This document shows, piece by piece, positions 8,945 through 17,227 of a stretch of 64,000 bases of DNA. How positions within the stretch are numbered: the first letter of the stretch is position 1; the number at the start of each line of letters is the position of its first letter. This DNA comes from Streptomyces caeruleatus (GTDB lineage Bacteria > Actinomycetota > Actinomycetes > Streptomycetales > Streptomycetaceae): NCBI RefSeq assembly GCF_001514235.1, contig NZ_KQ948924.1, positions 363,220 through 427,219 on the forward strand. Reading direction: 5' to 3'. Both the position numbers and the translations under genes were made by a program. A model generated the notes under the pieces. That model was not told the DNA's origin. It saw only the letters and a program-made list of their open reading frames with translations, and searched no databases.

Positions 8945-9259
8945 TCACCTGTTCCGCACCATCGGCGAGGGCTCCTTGCGCATCTCCTGGGTGTACTCCT
9001 CCGGGCACGTCACCCGCACGTTCGTCGAGACCGGCCGGGCGGTCGAACACCTGTCGGCGGAGGACCAGGCGGGCGCAGCCGGCGGGGCGGCCGTCGGGGT
9101 GTTCCTGGCGCTCCTCCCGGGGCTCCAGGACATCCCCGCGACGAACCCCGCCATCAGCAGCGTCACCGCCACGACCACCCACCACGGCAGTCCTGCCTTG
9201 GCCATGAACGCGACGACAGCCACCAGTGCGAGAAATGCCGTCACGTCCTGATCCCCCAT
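8945..9259 (-). CDS. Small membrane protein, hypothetical
   Basis: 104 residues. Two hydrophobic helices come early ([18 protein letters not shown] and [18 protein letters not shown]), followed by a Pro/Ala/Arg-rich tail ending with a short conserved-looking [20 protein letters not shown] segment. The start is uncertain: ATG 9259, or the GTG six codons later. No family is recognised. It is accepted as real because of codon use and two well-formed membrane helices. Confidence 0.45.
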   Translation of the reverse strand: MGDQDVTAFLALVAVVAFMAKAGLPWWVVVAVTLLMAGFVAGMSWSPGRSARNTPTAAPPAAPAWSSADRCSTARPVSTNVRVTCPEEYTQEMRKEPSPMVRNR

Positions 9260-9367
9260 CAACTGTGAACACACCTGCCCCCGACGTCACGAGAGCCGCC
9301 CTGCAGCACTACGGGCATATGACGCAACAATACGCGAGACCGTCGTATAACCCAGTTCGGCTCATCT

Positions 9368-9393
9368 GTACATATGGTTCGTCCGTACATATG
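9368..9393. repeat. Paired GTACATATG boxes
   Basis: The 9-mer GTACATATG occurs at 9368-9376 and 9385-9393, 17 bp apart. The second is embedded in an inverted repeat, GTCCGT (9381-9386) and ACGGAC (9393-9398). The 204-bp gap holding them (9260-9463) is AT-rich relative to its surroundings. It may be a regulator site for the small membrane-protein gene or a leftover of a lost divergent promoter. Confidence 0.4.
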
Positions 9394-9463
9394 ACGGACG
9401 CCACTCACCGCAGGTGCCGCGGCGAGCGGCGCCCCCCTCGCTCCCGGTCGGCGCGTACGCCGG

Positions 9464-10285
9464 TCAGTGCGCGCCTATGAGCTCCGGCTCGCTTCCCCGG
9501 TCCGCCGTCTGCTTCGAGCCGCGCAGTGCGGCGATCCCGATCAGGACCATGGACGACAGACCGGCGAGCGCGAAGGCCGTGAAGCCCCAGTCACCCTGGT
9601 TCGCCGCGAGCAACTGGCCTCCCAGCCACGGTCCGAAGACGGCGCCGAAGCGGCCCATGCCGGAGGTCCAGCCGACGGCGGTGGCACGGTTCTCGGGGCG
9701 GGAACGGATCGAGACGGTCGCGTAGATCATGGTCTGCGCGCTGTTGAGGAACACACCGGTCAGGAACACCACCGTGAAGGTGAGCGCCAGCGGCATGCGG
9801 ACGCTGAGCAGGAAGACGCCGGCGGCGGTCAGCGCGAATCAGATCAGCGAGATCCGCGGGGCTCCGAACCGGTCGGAGGCGCGCCCGGCGACCAGCATGC
9901 CGACGATGCCGCCGAGGTTGAACAGGACCACGAAGGTCAGGGCCGAGCCGAGGTTGTAGCCCTCGCCGCGCATCAGGGTGGGCAGCCAGGTGGCGACGCC
10001 GTAGACGAGGAGCAGTCCGCCGAAGGAGGCCGGCCAGTACAGCAGGGTCCGGGTCCACTCGCCGCCCCGGAAGAGGTTGGCCAGGGAGTGCCGGCGGTCG
10101 GCGGCGGCCTGCTTGTCGGCGGGGGCGGCGGGCAGTTCGACCTCGTAGCCCATCAGCATGTGGGGCAGTACCGAGCCGTAGACGAACATGTCCAGGCCGT
10201 CGAAGAGGACGGCCAGCCAGCACAGGCCGACGGCGAGTACGGCCAGTCTGCCGACGCGAGCGGCCGGGGAGGGGGAGGAGGACAT
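9464..10285 (-). pseudogene. MFS aromatic-acid/H+ symporter remnant (PcaK-like)
   Basis: Reading from ATG 10285 (GAGAGG upstream), the first helix carries the family signature (DGLDMFVYGSVLPHML). The sequence then jumps at about 10135-10155 to the central cytoplasmic loop (PAAPADKQAAADRR) and helices 7-12. About 170 residues, helices 2-6, are missing compared with the usual 440 or so. In addition the codon at 9839-9841 is TGA in the same frame (RISLI-stop-FALTAAGVF), where a Trp codon TGG would restore a smooth helix. Downstream of it about 125 more codons keep good MFS sequence to 9464. Transport of an aromatic acid such as gallate or protocatechuate is inferred from the neighbours; this copy cannot work. 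Confidence 0.8.
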
Positions 10286-10319
10286 CCTTGTTTTCCTCTC
10301 GTGCGTTGTGCGCCAGACG

Positions 10320-10733
10320 CTAAGGAGCCGGATGGGTGAGCAGGGCGTGTTCGTGCCCGTCGGGGTCGGTGGTGAGGTACTGCTTGCCGATGCCGGGCTC
10401 GTCCTCGACCCACTGGCCCGAGCCGCCGGCCGCCTCGACCGCCCCGACACGGCGGTGCAGTGCCTCCTCGCTGGAGGTGCGCAGGGCGAGCCGGCCGAGG
10501 CCGGGCCGGTCGCGGGCGGTGAGGACCAGGCTGTGGTGCTCGTAGTCGTCGAAGGTCCGTAGGTAGACGGTGTCGCCTTCCTGACCGTTGACCGTGAGGC
10601 CCAGGTAGTCGGTGAAGAAGGCGACGCTGGCGTCCAGGTCGGGGGTGAACAGCTGGGCGTGGCCGATGTGGGCGATGTCGCCGAGCGGCGGGGTCTTCGG
10701 GGGCCTCCGGGGGTGGGTGCCGGGAGTGGGGCC
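10320..10733 (-). pseudogene. Extradiol (catechol 2,3-) dioxygenase N-terminal fragment, VOC fold
   Basis: In the frame ending at TAG 10320 the segment LGDIAHIGHAQLFTPDLDAS, then FFTDYLGL, VYLRTFDDYEHHSLVL and DPDGHEHALL is a recognisable N-terminal VOC domain of a catechol 2,3-dioxygenase-like enzyme. No start codon precedes it in frame, and the second VOC module of about 150 residues with the remaining iron ligands is missing; the frame ends in an unrelated THPAP tail. It lies in a different frame from the galD reading frame that runs across it. I read it as a deletion-scarred fragment that once supplied the ring-cleavage step. Confidence 0.65.
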
Positions 10734-10741
10734 GTCTCGGC

Positions 10742-11806
10742 GGGCCGGGGGAAGACGGTGCCGTCGAAGATCTTGCGGGCCGTGCGGACGACGGCGGTGC
10801 GGCGGGCGGCGGGCAGGCCTGCGGCGTCGGTGCCCAGGGCACTCTCGATGTCGAGGAACCCCGTGGGGTGTTCGATACGGACGCGGTCGCCGTCGGTGGG
10901 CAGCTCCGCGAGGTCCGTGCCGACGCCGCCCTGGATCCGCAGCCCGGCGGCGACACTCGCCGCGCCGAGCACGCCGACCGAGGTGTGGCAGCGGACCGGG
11001 ATGAAGGTGCGGGTGGTGACCGCGCCGCCCTGGCGGGGCGGGGCGAGCAGGGTGACCTTGGGGACGGTGGTGTCCGAGACGTCACCGAGCCCCATCAAGT
11101 GGCCTGCGGCCAGCCTGAGTTCGCGGATCCGGTCGGCCAGCGCGAGGTCCTCCTCCAGGTCCCTGGGTGCCTCGTAGCCGGTGACCTTCAGTGCGGCCGC
11201 CTCGACGAGGACGGTCGGCATGCCGTTGTCCACGCAGGTCACCGGGATGCCGTCGAGCACGTCGCGGACGTTGCCGGTGGGCAGCAACTGCCCGGTGCCG
11301 GGCGGGAACTCGATTACCACCGGGGCCGCCGTGCCGGGCACGCCGGAGATCTCGGCGTCCCCGCTGTAGTCGACGCGGCCGCCGGGGGTCGGGAAGGTCG
11401 CCGTGGCGAGGTCACCGGAGTTGACCATGCGGATCCGTACGGAGGTCTCCTCCTCCCCCGCCGGGACCAGCCCGCGCTCCACGGCGAACGGGCCGATGCC
11501 GGCGAGGATGTTGCCACAGTTCTGACGGGCGCTCACTTCCGCTCGGTCGACGGCGACTTGGAGGAAGAGGTAGTCGACGTCGGCCCGTGGGTCGGGCGAG
11601 TGCGACACCACGGCCACCTTGCTGGCGAGCGGGTGGGCGCCGCCCAGGCCGTCGATCTGCCGCTCGTCCGGGCTGCCCATGACGCGCAGCAGCAGCTCGT
11701 CGCGGGCGGCGGGATCGGCGGGCAGGTCCTCGGCGAGGAAGTAGGCGCCCTTGGAGGTGCCGCCGCGCATCAGCAGGCAGCGGACCGCCACGGGCGGCCC
11801 GGTCAC
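10742..11806 (-). CDS. galD: 4-oxalomesaconate tautomerase (PrpF/GalD family)
   Basis: About 355 residues of continuous PrpF-fold homology: start VAVRCLLMRGGTSKGAYFLA, middle VSARQNCGNILAGIGPFAVE with the catalytic-type Cys, and end VVRTARKIFDGTVF. The enzyme isomerises the keto and enol forms of 4-oxalomesaconate in gallate / protocatechuate 4,5-cleavage catabolism. GTG 11806 overlaps the galC stop (GTGA) and has GAGGAGG upstream. The frame does not stop at the natural end near 10742: it runs on out of frame through the dioxygenase fragment and then in frame into the transporter remnant, to 9839. The natural stop seems to have been lost, so the real product may carry a long nonsense tail. 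Confidence 0.75.
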
Positions 11807-12512
11807 GGCTGCGCCTCCTCGCGGACGTACTCGTCGTAGGACCGGTACGTCACGCCGAGCCGGACGAGCTTCTCGCGCAACCCGTACCGGTCCAGGCCGA
11901 GTTGGCCCGCCAGGAAGGCGGTGCGGGCGGCGGCCTCCTTGGCCTCGCGGGCCTCGGACTTCCCGACGGTCTCGCGGGCGCGTTCGCGGGGAACGACCAC
12001 GACTCCGTCGTCGTCGGCGAGGATCACGTCGCCGGGGCGGACCACCTGGCCGTCGATGGCGACCGGCACGTTCACCGAGCCGCCGGTGGCCTTGACGGTG
12101 CCCTGCGCGCTGACCGCCCTGACCAGGCCGCGAAGCCCATGTCGCGCAGCTCCTGGGTGTCCCGGATGCCGGTGTCGAGGACGACACCGCGCACGCCGCG
12201 CCGCTGGAGGGCGGTCGCGAACAGCTCGCCGAAGAGGCCGTCGGTGGAGGGGGAGGTGGTGGTGACGACCAGGATGTCGCCCTCGCCGCACTGCTCCACG
12301 GCGGCGTGGATCATGAGGTTGTCGCCGGGCCAGCCGAGCACCGTGACGGCGGTTCCGGCGACCCGTACGCCCTGCTGGACGGGGCGGATGCCCGGCCCCA
12401 GCAGGCCGGTTCGGCCCATGGCCTCGCTGAGCGTCGCCACGCCGAAGCCGGCCAGCGCGTCGACGTCCTTCAGCTCCGCCTTGGGCGGGTCGGTGACGAT
12501 GACGCCGCTCAT
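11803..12512 (-). pseudogene. galC: 4-carboxy-4-hydroxy-2-oxoadipate aldolase, one-base frameshift
   Basis: An RraA-fold class II aldolase that would split CHA into pyruvate and oxaloacetate. The first part, MSGVIVTDPPKAELKDVDAL to DTGIRDTQELRDMGFAAWS, is in one frame; RAVSAQGTVKATGGSVNVPV to SYDEYVREEAQP is in another. Adding one base between 12120 and 12121 (TGGTC/AGGGCGG) joins them into a normal protein of about 236 residues, with the GVRGVVLDTGIRD substrate loop and the GDVILADDDGVVVVP metal site. It overlaps galB (ATGA) and galD (GTGA). The frameshift may be a true mutation or a sequencing error in a CC run. Confidence 0.8.
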
Positions 12513-13297
12513 GCCAGCTCCTTCGCGATCTGCGGGTAGGGGCGCATGTAGGCCTCGGCCATGGTCTTGTGGGCCAGGCCCAGGTTGGGTCCGGCGTTGC
12601 GCTTGAGCTGGACGCCGCGGCGGACGGCGAGGTCCGTGTAGTAGTCCCACAGGTGCTGCTGGGCGGCGAGGCACTCCAAGGCCCTCCGCTTGGTCTCCCA
12701 CACCTCGGTGATGTCGAGCAGGACCTCGGGCCTGAAGCCGCTCATCTCGGGCTGGTGCGGCTCGAAGTAGAAGACCGGCGGGGCGCCGATGATCTCGCCC
12801 TCGCCCGGGTAGCCGATGGCCTGGGCGAGGATCCGGGCCTCCAGGGCCATGCGGTTGGCGGCCGGGTGGTCGCCGTTGTACGGGTCCTCGGTCGGGTGGG
12901 TGAGCACGACGTCGGGCTGGGTGTCGCGGTAGACGGCGACGAGCTGGTCGGTCAGCTCGGCGGTGGCGAGGAGCGGGTAGTCGCCGGCGTCGAAGAAGCG
13001 GACCTCGGCGCCGAGCGTGGTCGCGGCGCGCTCGGCCTCGTCCCGGCGTATCGCCTTGATCTCGTCGAGCTTCCTGCCCGCGCGCCAGGCCTTGGCGGAC
13101 TCGCCGCGCTCGCCGAAGGTCAGGCAGGCGATGGTGACCTTCTCGCCCCGGGACGCGGCCAGGGCGACGGCTCCGCCCGCGCGCCACACGAAGTCCCCGG
13201 CGTGCGCGGTGATGACGAGGGTGGAGCGTGGTGGGGACGGGGGTCCCCCCGCGTGAGGTTGGCCGAGCCTTGGGGAGGGCGCATCGGAAGGCGTCAT
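12509..13297 (-). CDS. galB: 4-oxalomesaconate hydratase, PIG-L/LmbE-like
   Basis: 262 residues, PIG-L deacetylase fold with zinc ligands in HAGDFVWRAGG and HPTEDPYNGDHP, as in the hydratase type of GalB that converts 4-oxalomesaconate to 4-carboxy-4-hydroxy-2-oxoadipate. The role as GalB rather than a sugar deacetylase comes from the adjacent galC and galD with overlapping junctions. ATG 13297 has AAGGAG nine bases upstream. Residues about 8-22 (PRLGQPHAGGPPSP) are encoded by a GC-rich palindromic mini-element inserted in frame, leaving the fold intact. Confidence 0.78.
   Translation of the reverse strand: MTPSDAPSPRLGQPHAGGPPSPPRSTLVITAHAGDFVWRAGGAVALAASRGEKVTIACLTFGERGESAKAWRAGRKLDEIKAIRRDEAERAATTLGAEVRFFDAGDYPLLATAELTDQLVAVYRDTQPDVVLTHPTEDPYNGDHPAANRMALEARILAQAIGYPGEGEIIGAPPVFYFEPHQPEMSGFRPEVLLDITEVWETKRRALECLAAQQHLWDYYTDLAVRRGVQLKRNAGPNLGLAHKTMAEAYMRPYPQIAKELA
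13232..13280. repeat. Palindromic GC mini-element inside galB
   Basis: A GGGGGTCCCCC-type palindrome (about 13239-13250) is followed by spacer and TGGGGAGGG (13271-13279). It resembles the small hairpin elements scattered through Streptomyces genomes (pattern CCTCCCC, spacer, GGGGG). It is read through in frame near the galB N terminus. Related copies lie at 44093-44131 and 53441-53465. Confidence 0.5.
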
Positions 13298-13367
13298 CGC
13301 TGCTACTCCTTGGGTGGCAGGTGCGCGCCCGCCCCGTGCGCTCGAACCGTGCGGCGACTCCGACGGG

Positions 13368-14018
13368 TCAGTCGCGCAGCGCCTCGATCACGCTGGTGAG
13401 GTGGGCGCGGACGGCCGCCTCGGCCGCCTGCGGGTCCCTGGCCCGGATCGTCTCGATCATGGCCAGGTGCTCGTTCAGGGAGTGCTGCGGACGGCCGGGC
13501 CTCAGTGCCAACTGGAAGCGGTGGCGCACCAGTTGTGCGTTGAGCCGCTCCAGCAGTTCCACGGCCGTCCGCTGGCCGGAGAACTCCCGGATCCTGGCGT
13601 GCAGTTCCTGGTTCAGCTCCGAGTACGTCATCGGCTCGCCGTCGGCCACGGCCTTGGTCATCGCCTCACCCAGGTCCGCCAGTCGGGTCAACTGCTCGTC
13701 GCTGGCCGCGACGGCGGCCTTCGCCGCGCAGAGCCCCTCCAGGACCATGCGGCACTCGGTGATGGCGACCGCTTCCTCCACGGTCACCACCCGCACCCGC
13801 GAGCCGCGGTTGCGGATCCGCTCGACCAGTCCCTGAGCCTCCAGATCGATAAGTGCCGCGCGGATGCTGGCCCGTGTCACACCGAACTGCTCGGCGAGCT
13901 CGTTCTCCACCAGCCGTTGAGCCGGTGCCATCTCGCCGTGCAGGATCGCCTGCCGCAGCTGCGCGAGCGCGTGCTGCTTGGCCTGCTCCCCGGTGCCCGG
14001 ACGGGCTTCCTTCGGCAT
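13368..14018 (-). CDS. GntR-family regulator, FadR/FCD subgroup
   Basis: 216 residues: winged-helix GntR domain at about 12-75 (LAEQFGVTRASIRAALIDLE as recognition region) and an all-helical FCD ligand domain at 85-210, with the metal/acid-binding Asp, His and His positions typical of the group. It lies 70 bp upstream of galB on the same strand and is probably the first gene of the operon. A perfect 22-bp palindrome overlapping its own TTGACA -35 box (14063-14084) is the likely operator, implying autorepression relieved by an aromatic-pathway acid. The regulator is intact although the genes it would control are decaying. Confidence 0.88.
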   Translation of the reverse strand: MPKEARPGTGEQAKQHALAQLRQAILHGEMAPAQRLVENELAEQFGVTRASIRAALIDLEAQGLVERIRNRGSRVRVVTVEEAVAITECRMVLEGLCAAKAAVAASDEQLTRLADLGEAMTKAVADGEPMTYSELNQELHARIREFSGQRTAVELLERLNAQLVRHRFQLALRPGRPQHSLNEHLAMIETIRARDPQAAEAAVRAHLTSVIEALRD

Positions 14019-14062
14019 GTGCCCTCCCTGAGTGAGTGCCTGTCGAACGTAAATCTAGCCAA

Positions 14063-14084
14063 ACAAAATTGTCAACAATTTTGT
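14063..14084 (-). promoter_or_regulatory. 22-bp operator overlapping the gntR/gal promoter
   Basis: ACAAAATTGT (14063-14072) and its exact reverse complement (14075-14084) are separated by CA. On the minus strand the centre of the palindrome contains TTGACA, and TTACGT/TACGTT about 17-19 bases on would serve as -10. AT-rich 10-bp arms in very GC-rich DNA and the overlap with the promoter point to a GntR-type operator. Confidence 0.75.
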
Positions 14085-14110
14085 GCGCCGTTCTGTACGC
14101 CGGTGCCGTC

Positions 14111-14161
14111 GCGGGCCGACGCCGGTCGCCGGGCCGACGCCGGTCGCGGGCCGACGCCGAG
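14111..14161. repeat. Short tandem repeat, about three 17-bp units
   Basis: Units of the form GCGGGCCGACGCCGGTC follow one another with one-base variations (the third ends CCGAGG). It lies in the 231-bp gap 14019-14249 between the two regulator genes, which holds no gene I can see apart from the operator described separately. Confidence 0.6.
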
Positions 14162-14249
14162 GGTGGGGTCCTGCGACATGGCCGTACTTGCGCGAGGGCG
14201 ACCGTACGACGTGGGACGGTGCACGAAAGGCTGCGCAAGGCGTACGCGA

Positions 14250-15263
14250 TCAACCAGTGAGGCGTGGCGGCGCCGTCGAGCCGCGGATCTCCAACGTCGG
14301 TACGGCGAGGCGGACTTCGCCCGCTCCCCCGGCGCCCTCGAACCGGTCGAGCAGACGGCGGGCCGCGCGGCGGCCGACTTCGTGGCTGGCGTTGTCGACG
14401 GTCGTGAGCCACACGTGACGCAGGCGGGCGATGCTCGTGTTGTCGTAGCCGACGACGGACAGGTCGCGCGGCACCCGCAGCCCCGACTCCTCGGCCGCCG
14501 AGAGCGCGCCGATGGCGGCGATGTCGTTCACCGCGAACACGGCCGTCGGCCGTTCCGCCCGCCTCAGCAGCCGGACCGTCGTGCGGTAGCCGCCCTCCTC
14601 GGTCATGTCGCTCGCCTCGACGACCGTCTCGTCCCCGAGGCCGCGCTCCCGCATCGTCGCCTCGAAGCTCCGCCGCCGCAGCTCACCGACCGCGCCGTAC
14701 CCGGCGATGTGCGCGATGCGCCGGTGCCCGAGGCCGATGAGGTGCTCGGTGACCAGGCGGGCGCCCCGCTCGTCGTCGTTGGCGACCACGTCCACGCCGG
14801 GCAGCAGCGGCTCGCGGGCACCCGCCACCACCACCGGGAGGCGCTCGGCGACCGCCCCGAGCGCGGCCGGGTCGGGCAGCGTGCCGACCACGACGAGCCC
14901 GTCGACCCCGAGGTCCAGGAAGGGGCCGGCCGGGTCCTGTCCGGTACGGCGGTTGAGGCGGGCGTCGGCCAGGAGCATGCGCAGGCCGTTGTCGTGCAGG
15001 AGGGAGTTCAGGCCGTCGAGCATGTCGACGAACCAGGGGTTGCGCAGGTCGTTGAGGAGGACGCCGACCGTGCGGGTGCGCTGCTCGCTGAGGCTGCGCG
15101 CGGCGGCGTTCGGGCGGTAGCCGAGTTCGCGTACGGCCCGCAGGACCGCCTCCCGCTTCTGCGGGCGCACCTGGTCCGAGCCGCGCAGGACGAGCGAGAC
15201 CAGTGACTTGGAGACGCCGGCCCGGTCGGCCACATCGCGGATCGTCGGCGCTCTCATGGACAT
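14250..15263 (-). CDS. LacI-family transcriptional repressor
   Basis: 337 residues: N-terminal HTH (TIRDVADRAGVSKSLVSLVL) with hinge (YRPNAAARSL), then a periplasmic-binding-protein-like sugar domain to the end. It is divergent from a Gfo/Idh/MocA oxidoreductase gene 117 bp away and is probably its local repressor. Three in-frame ATGs are possible (15275, 15263, 15257); 15263 is used because GGAACGG lies just upstream, but the 12-bp palindrome-like box TGGACCGTTCCA overlaps this very region, so the message could also be leaderless from 15257. The ligand is unknown, likely a sugar or polyol. Confidence 0.87.
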   Translation of the reverse strand: MSMRAPTIRDVADRAGVSKSLVSLVLRGSDQVRPQKREAVLRAVRELGYRPNAAARSLSEQRTRTVGVLLNDLRNPWFVDMLDGLNSLLHDNGLRMLLADARLNRRTGQDPAGPFLDLGVDGLVVVGTLPDPAALGAVAERLPVVVAGAREPLLPGVDVVANDDERGARLVTEHLIGLGHRRIAHIAGYGAVGELRRRSFEATMRERGLGDETVVEASDMTEEGGYRTTVRLLRRAERPTAVFAVNDIAAIGALSAAEESGLRVPRDLSVVGYDNTSIARLRHVWLTTVDNASHEVGRRAARRLLDRFEGAGGAGEVRLAVPTLEIRGSTAPPRLTG

Positions 15264-15274
15264 GGACCGTTCCA
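15263..15274. promoter_or_regulatory. LacI operator candidate O2 (TGGACCGTTCCA)
   Basis: This 12-mer at the beginning of the lacI-type gene differs at one position from the perfect palindrome at 15356-15367. The centres of the two boxes are 93 bp apart, a spacing that could support looping. Binding here would autoregulate the repressor. Confidence 0.5.
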
Positions 15275-15310
15275 TGAGCTGCCGGGCCTTGTCAAAGGGG
15301 ACGGAAAGGG

Positions 15311-15340
15311 TTGACACCACAGCCGGGCCGCACCCAAGGT
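15311..15340 (+). promoter_or_regulatory. Promoter of the Gfo/Idh/MocA gene
   Basis: TTGACA at 15311-15316 is followed after 18 bp by CAAGGT (15335-15340), a passable actinobacterial -10. The palindromic operator at 15356-15367 would lie just past the start of transcription, a classic repressor position. Confidence 0.45.
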
Positions 15341-15355
15341 GAGCTGGACAGGAGA

Positions 15356-15367
15356 TGGACCGGTCCA
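15356..15367. promoter_or_regulatory. LacI operator candidate O1 (TGGACCGGTCCA)
   Basis: A perfect 12-bp palindrome 13 bp upstream of the oxidoreductase ATG, between its promoter and start codon. The central CG and the length fit LacI-family operators. It is the best candidate site for the divergent repressor. Confidence 0.65.
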
Positions 15368-15380
15368 AAGAGGGGCTGCA

Positions 15381-16541
15381 ATGGTGGACACGCTTGGCGT
15401 CGCCGTCGTCGGATTCGGCTGGATGGGGCGGGTGCACACCCAGGCGTACGCCCGAGTCGCGCATCACTACCCGGCGCTGGCGCTGCGTCCGGAGCTGGTG
15501 GCCGTCGCCGAGGACGTGCCCGGCCGGGCCGAGGAGGCCGCCGCGCGGTTCGGGTTCGCTTCGGCGACCCGCGACTGGCGCGAGGTGGCCGCCGATCCGC
15601 GCGTGCGGGCCGTCAGCATCACCGCGCCGAACTTCCTGCACCGCGAGATCGGCGTCGCGATGGCCGAGGCCGGCAAGCACATCTGGATCGAGAAGCCGGT
15701 CGGCCTGACCGCCGAGGACGCCCGGGCGGTGGCCGACGCGGCCGCCAAGGCCGGCGTACAGAGCGCGGTCGGCTTCAACTACCGCAACGCGCCCGCCGTC
15801 GAGACCGCCCGCGACCTGATCGCCGCCGGCGAGATCGGCACCGTCACGCACGTGCGCGTCCGCCTCTTCAGCGACTACGCCGCCCACCCCCAGGGTGCCC
15901 TGACCTGGCGTTACGAGCGTGAGCGCGGCGGCAGCGGAGTCCTCGGCGACCTCGCCTCGCACGGCGCCGACCTGGCCCGCTTCCTGCTCGGCGACATCGC
16001 CTCGCTGACCGCCGACACCGCGATCTTCGTACCCGAGCGGGCCCGCCCGACCGGCGCCACCGCCGGGCACACCCTCGCCACGGGAGAACTCGGCCCGGTC
16101 GAGAACGAGGACTACGTCAACTGTCTGCTGCGCTTCGCCTCCGGCGCCCGGGGCGTCCTGGAGGCCTGCCGGGTCTCGGTCGGCGAGCAGAACAACTACG
16201 GCTTCGAGGTGCACGGCACCAAGGGCGCCGTGTTCTGGGACTTCCGCCGCATGGGCGAGCTCGGCGTCAGCCGTGGCACCAGCTACCAGGACCAGCCGGT
16301 CAGCACGGTGTACGTCGGCCCGGGCGACGGCGAGTTCGGCTCCTTCCAGCCGGGCGCCGCGAACGCCATGGCCTACGACGACCTCAAGGTCGTCGAGGCG
16401 TACCGCTTCCTGCGCTCGGTCGCCGAGGGCGTCCCGCACGGAGCCACCCTCGACGACGCCGTACGCAGCGCGGCCGTACTCGACGCGATGGCGCGGTCGG
16501 CCCTGAGCGGCGCGTGGGTGGACGTGGCCGCGGGAGCGTGA
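15381..16541 (+). CDS. Gfo/Idh/MocA-family NAD(P)-dependent oxidoreductase
   Basis: 386 residues: Rossmann domain with VVGFGWMGRVH near the N terminus, EKPVGL catalytic-lysine motif near residue 113, and a C-terminal beta-sheet dimer domain. Such enzymes oxidise or reduce sugars, inositols or their derivatives. ATG 15381 has AGAGGGG upstream. It is under the control of a divergent LacI gene with two matching operator boxes. It is longer than the three other Gfo/Idh/MocA paralogues in the window (334-340 residues). Its substrate is not known. Confidence 0.87.
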   Translation: MVDTLGVAVVGFGWMGRVHTQAYARVAHHYPALALRPELVAVAEDVPGRAEEAAARFGFASATRDWREVAADPRVRAVSITAPNFLHREIGVAMAEAGKHIWIEKPVGLTAEDARAVADAAAKAGVQSAVGFNYRNAPAVETARDLIAAGEIGTVTHVRVRLFSDYAAHPQGALTWRYERERGGSGVLGDLASHGADLARFLLGDIASLTADTAIFVPERARPTGATAGHTLATGELGPVENEDYVNCLLRFASGARGVLEACRVSVGEQNNYGFEVHGTKGAVFWDFRRMGELGVSRGTSYQDQPVSTVYVGPGDGEFGSFQPGAANAMAYDDLKVVEAYRFLRSVAEGVPHGATLDDAVRSAAVLDAMARSALSGAWVDVAAGA

Positions 16542-16550
16542 CGCCCGGGG

Positions 16551-17162
16551 TCAGCGCGCCCGGTCCGCCCGTCGGCCGATGGCCATCTTGACCGGTGCCA
16601 TGGCCAGCCAGAGCCACATGGCCGCGGCACCGACGGCCAGGGCGAGCGGGATGCTGAGGGCGAACACCACCACCGTCACCGCGAGGTCGATCGCGTAGAG
16701 CCGGAAGCCCCCGGGCGGCTCGGTCTCGCCGCGCAGCCAGGGGCGCCGGAGCAGGACGAGGAGCACCGCGAGGTGCGCGGTGCCGAGGGCGGCGACGGCC
16801 GCCGCGTAGACGGCGACGGACTCGGGCTCCCTGCCGTACTCGGAGAGGAGCTTGGTGGGGAACGGCACCAGGGCCGCGATGCTCAGGCCCACGACGGACA
16901 GGGTGATCACCTGCCCGTCGATCTGCCGGACGAAGCCGAAGATCCGGCGGTGTTCGCGCCAGAAGGCGCCGAGCACCACCACGCTGAGCGCGTAGGCCCC
17001 GAGGTTCGGGAGCAGTTCGCGCAGGGCGTCGTCGTACTGGTCCGAGCCCAGTCCCCGTGGCACGTCGAAGTCCAGGACCAGCAGCGTGAGGGCGATGGCG
17101 AACACGCCGTCGGCGAGGGCCACCAGCCGCTCGGGGTCGCCGTCCGGGTTCGATTTCCACAT
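16551..17162 (-). CDS. TMEM175/DUF1211-family membrane protein, potassium channel-like
   Basis: 203 residues with about six hydrophobic helices. Helix 1 bears the family signature (RLVALADGVFAIALTLLVLD), whose FAIA-T-L core lines the pore of bacterial TMEM175 potassium channels; the characterised channels are tetramers. ATG 17162 begins MWKSNPDGDPERL, a normal family start. It is convergent with the oxidoreductase gene and unrelated to the metabolic clusters. Confidence 0.82.
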   Translation of the reverse strand: MWKSNPDGDPERLVALADGVFAIALTLLVLDFDVPRGLGSDQYDDALRELLPNLGAYALSVVVLGAFWREHRRIFGFVRQIDGQVITLSVVGLSIAALVPFPTKLLSEYGREPESVAVYAAAVAALGTAHLAVLLVLLRRPWLRGETEPPGGFRLYAIDLAVTVVVFALSIPLALAVGAAAMWLWLAMAPVKMAIGRRADRAR

Positions 17163-17227
17163 GTGCACGACCGTAGGGAGCCGGGGCCGTCCAGCCGGTG
17201 CAGACGCCACGAGCACGCCCTCGATCG

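Noticed and set aside
9839..9841. Selenocysteine or programmed read-through at TGA
   Set aside because: No SECIS-like hairpin or known selenoprotein family; MFS transporters are not selenoproteins and the gene has a large deletion as well.
9839..12187. A single 782-residue protein
   Set aside because: Its parts are out-of-frame aldolase sequence, true GalD, an out-of-frame dioxygenase fragment and a transporter N terminus; it is an accidental read-through of a decayed operon.
14111..14161. CRISPR-like array
   Set aside because: Units are 17 bp and directly adjacent with no spacers, and no cas genes are present in the window.
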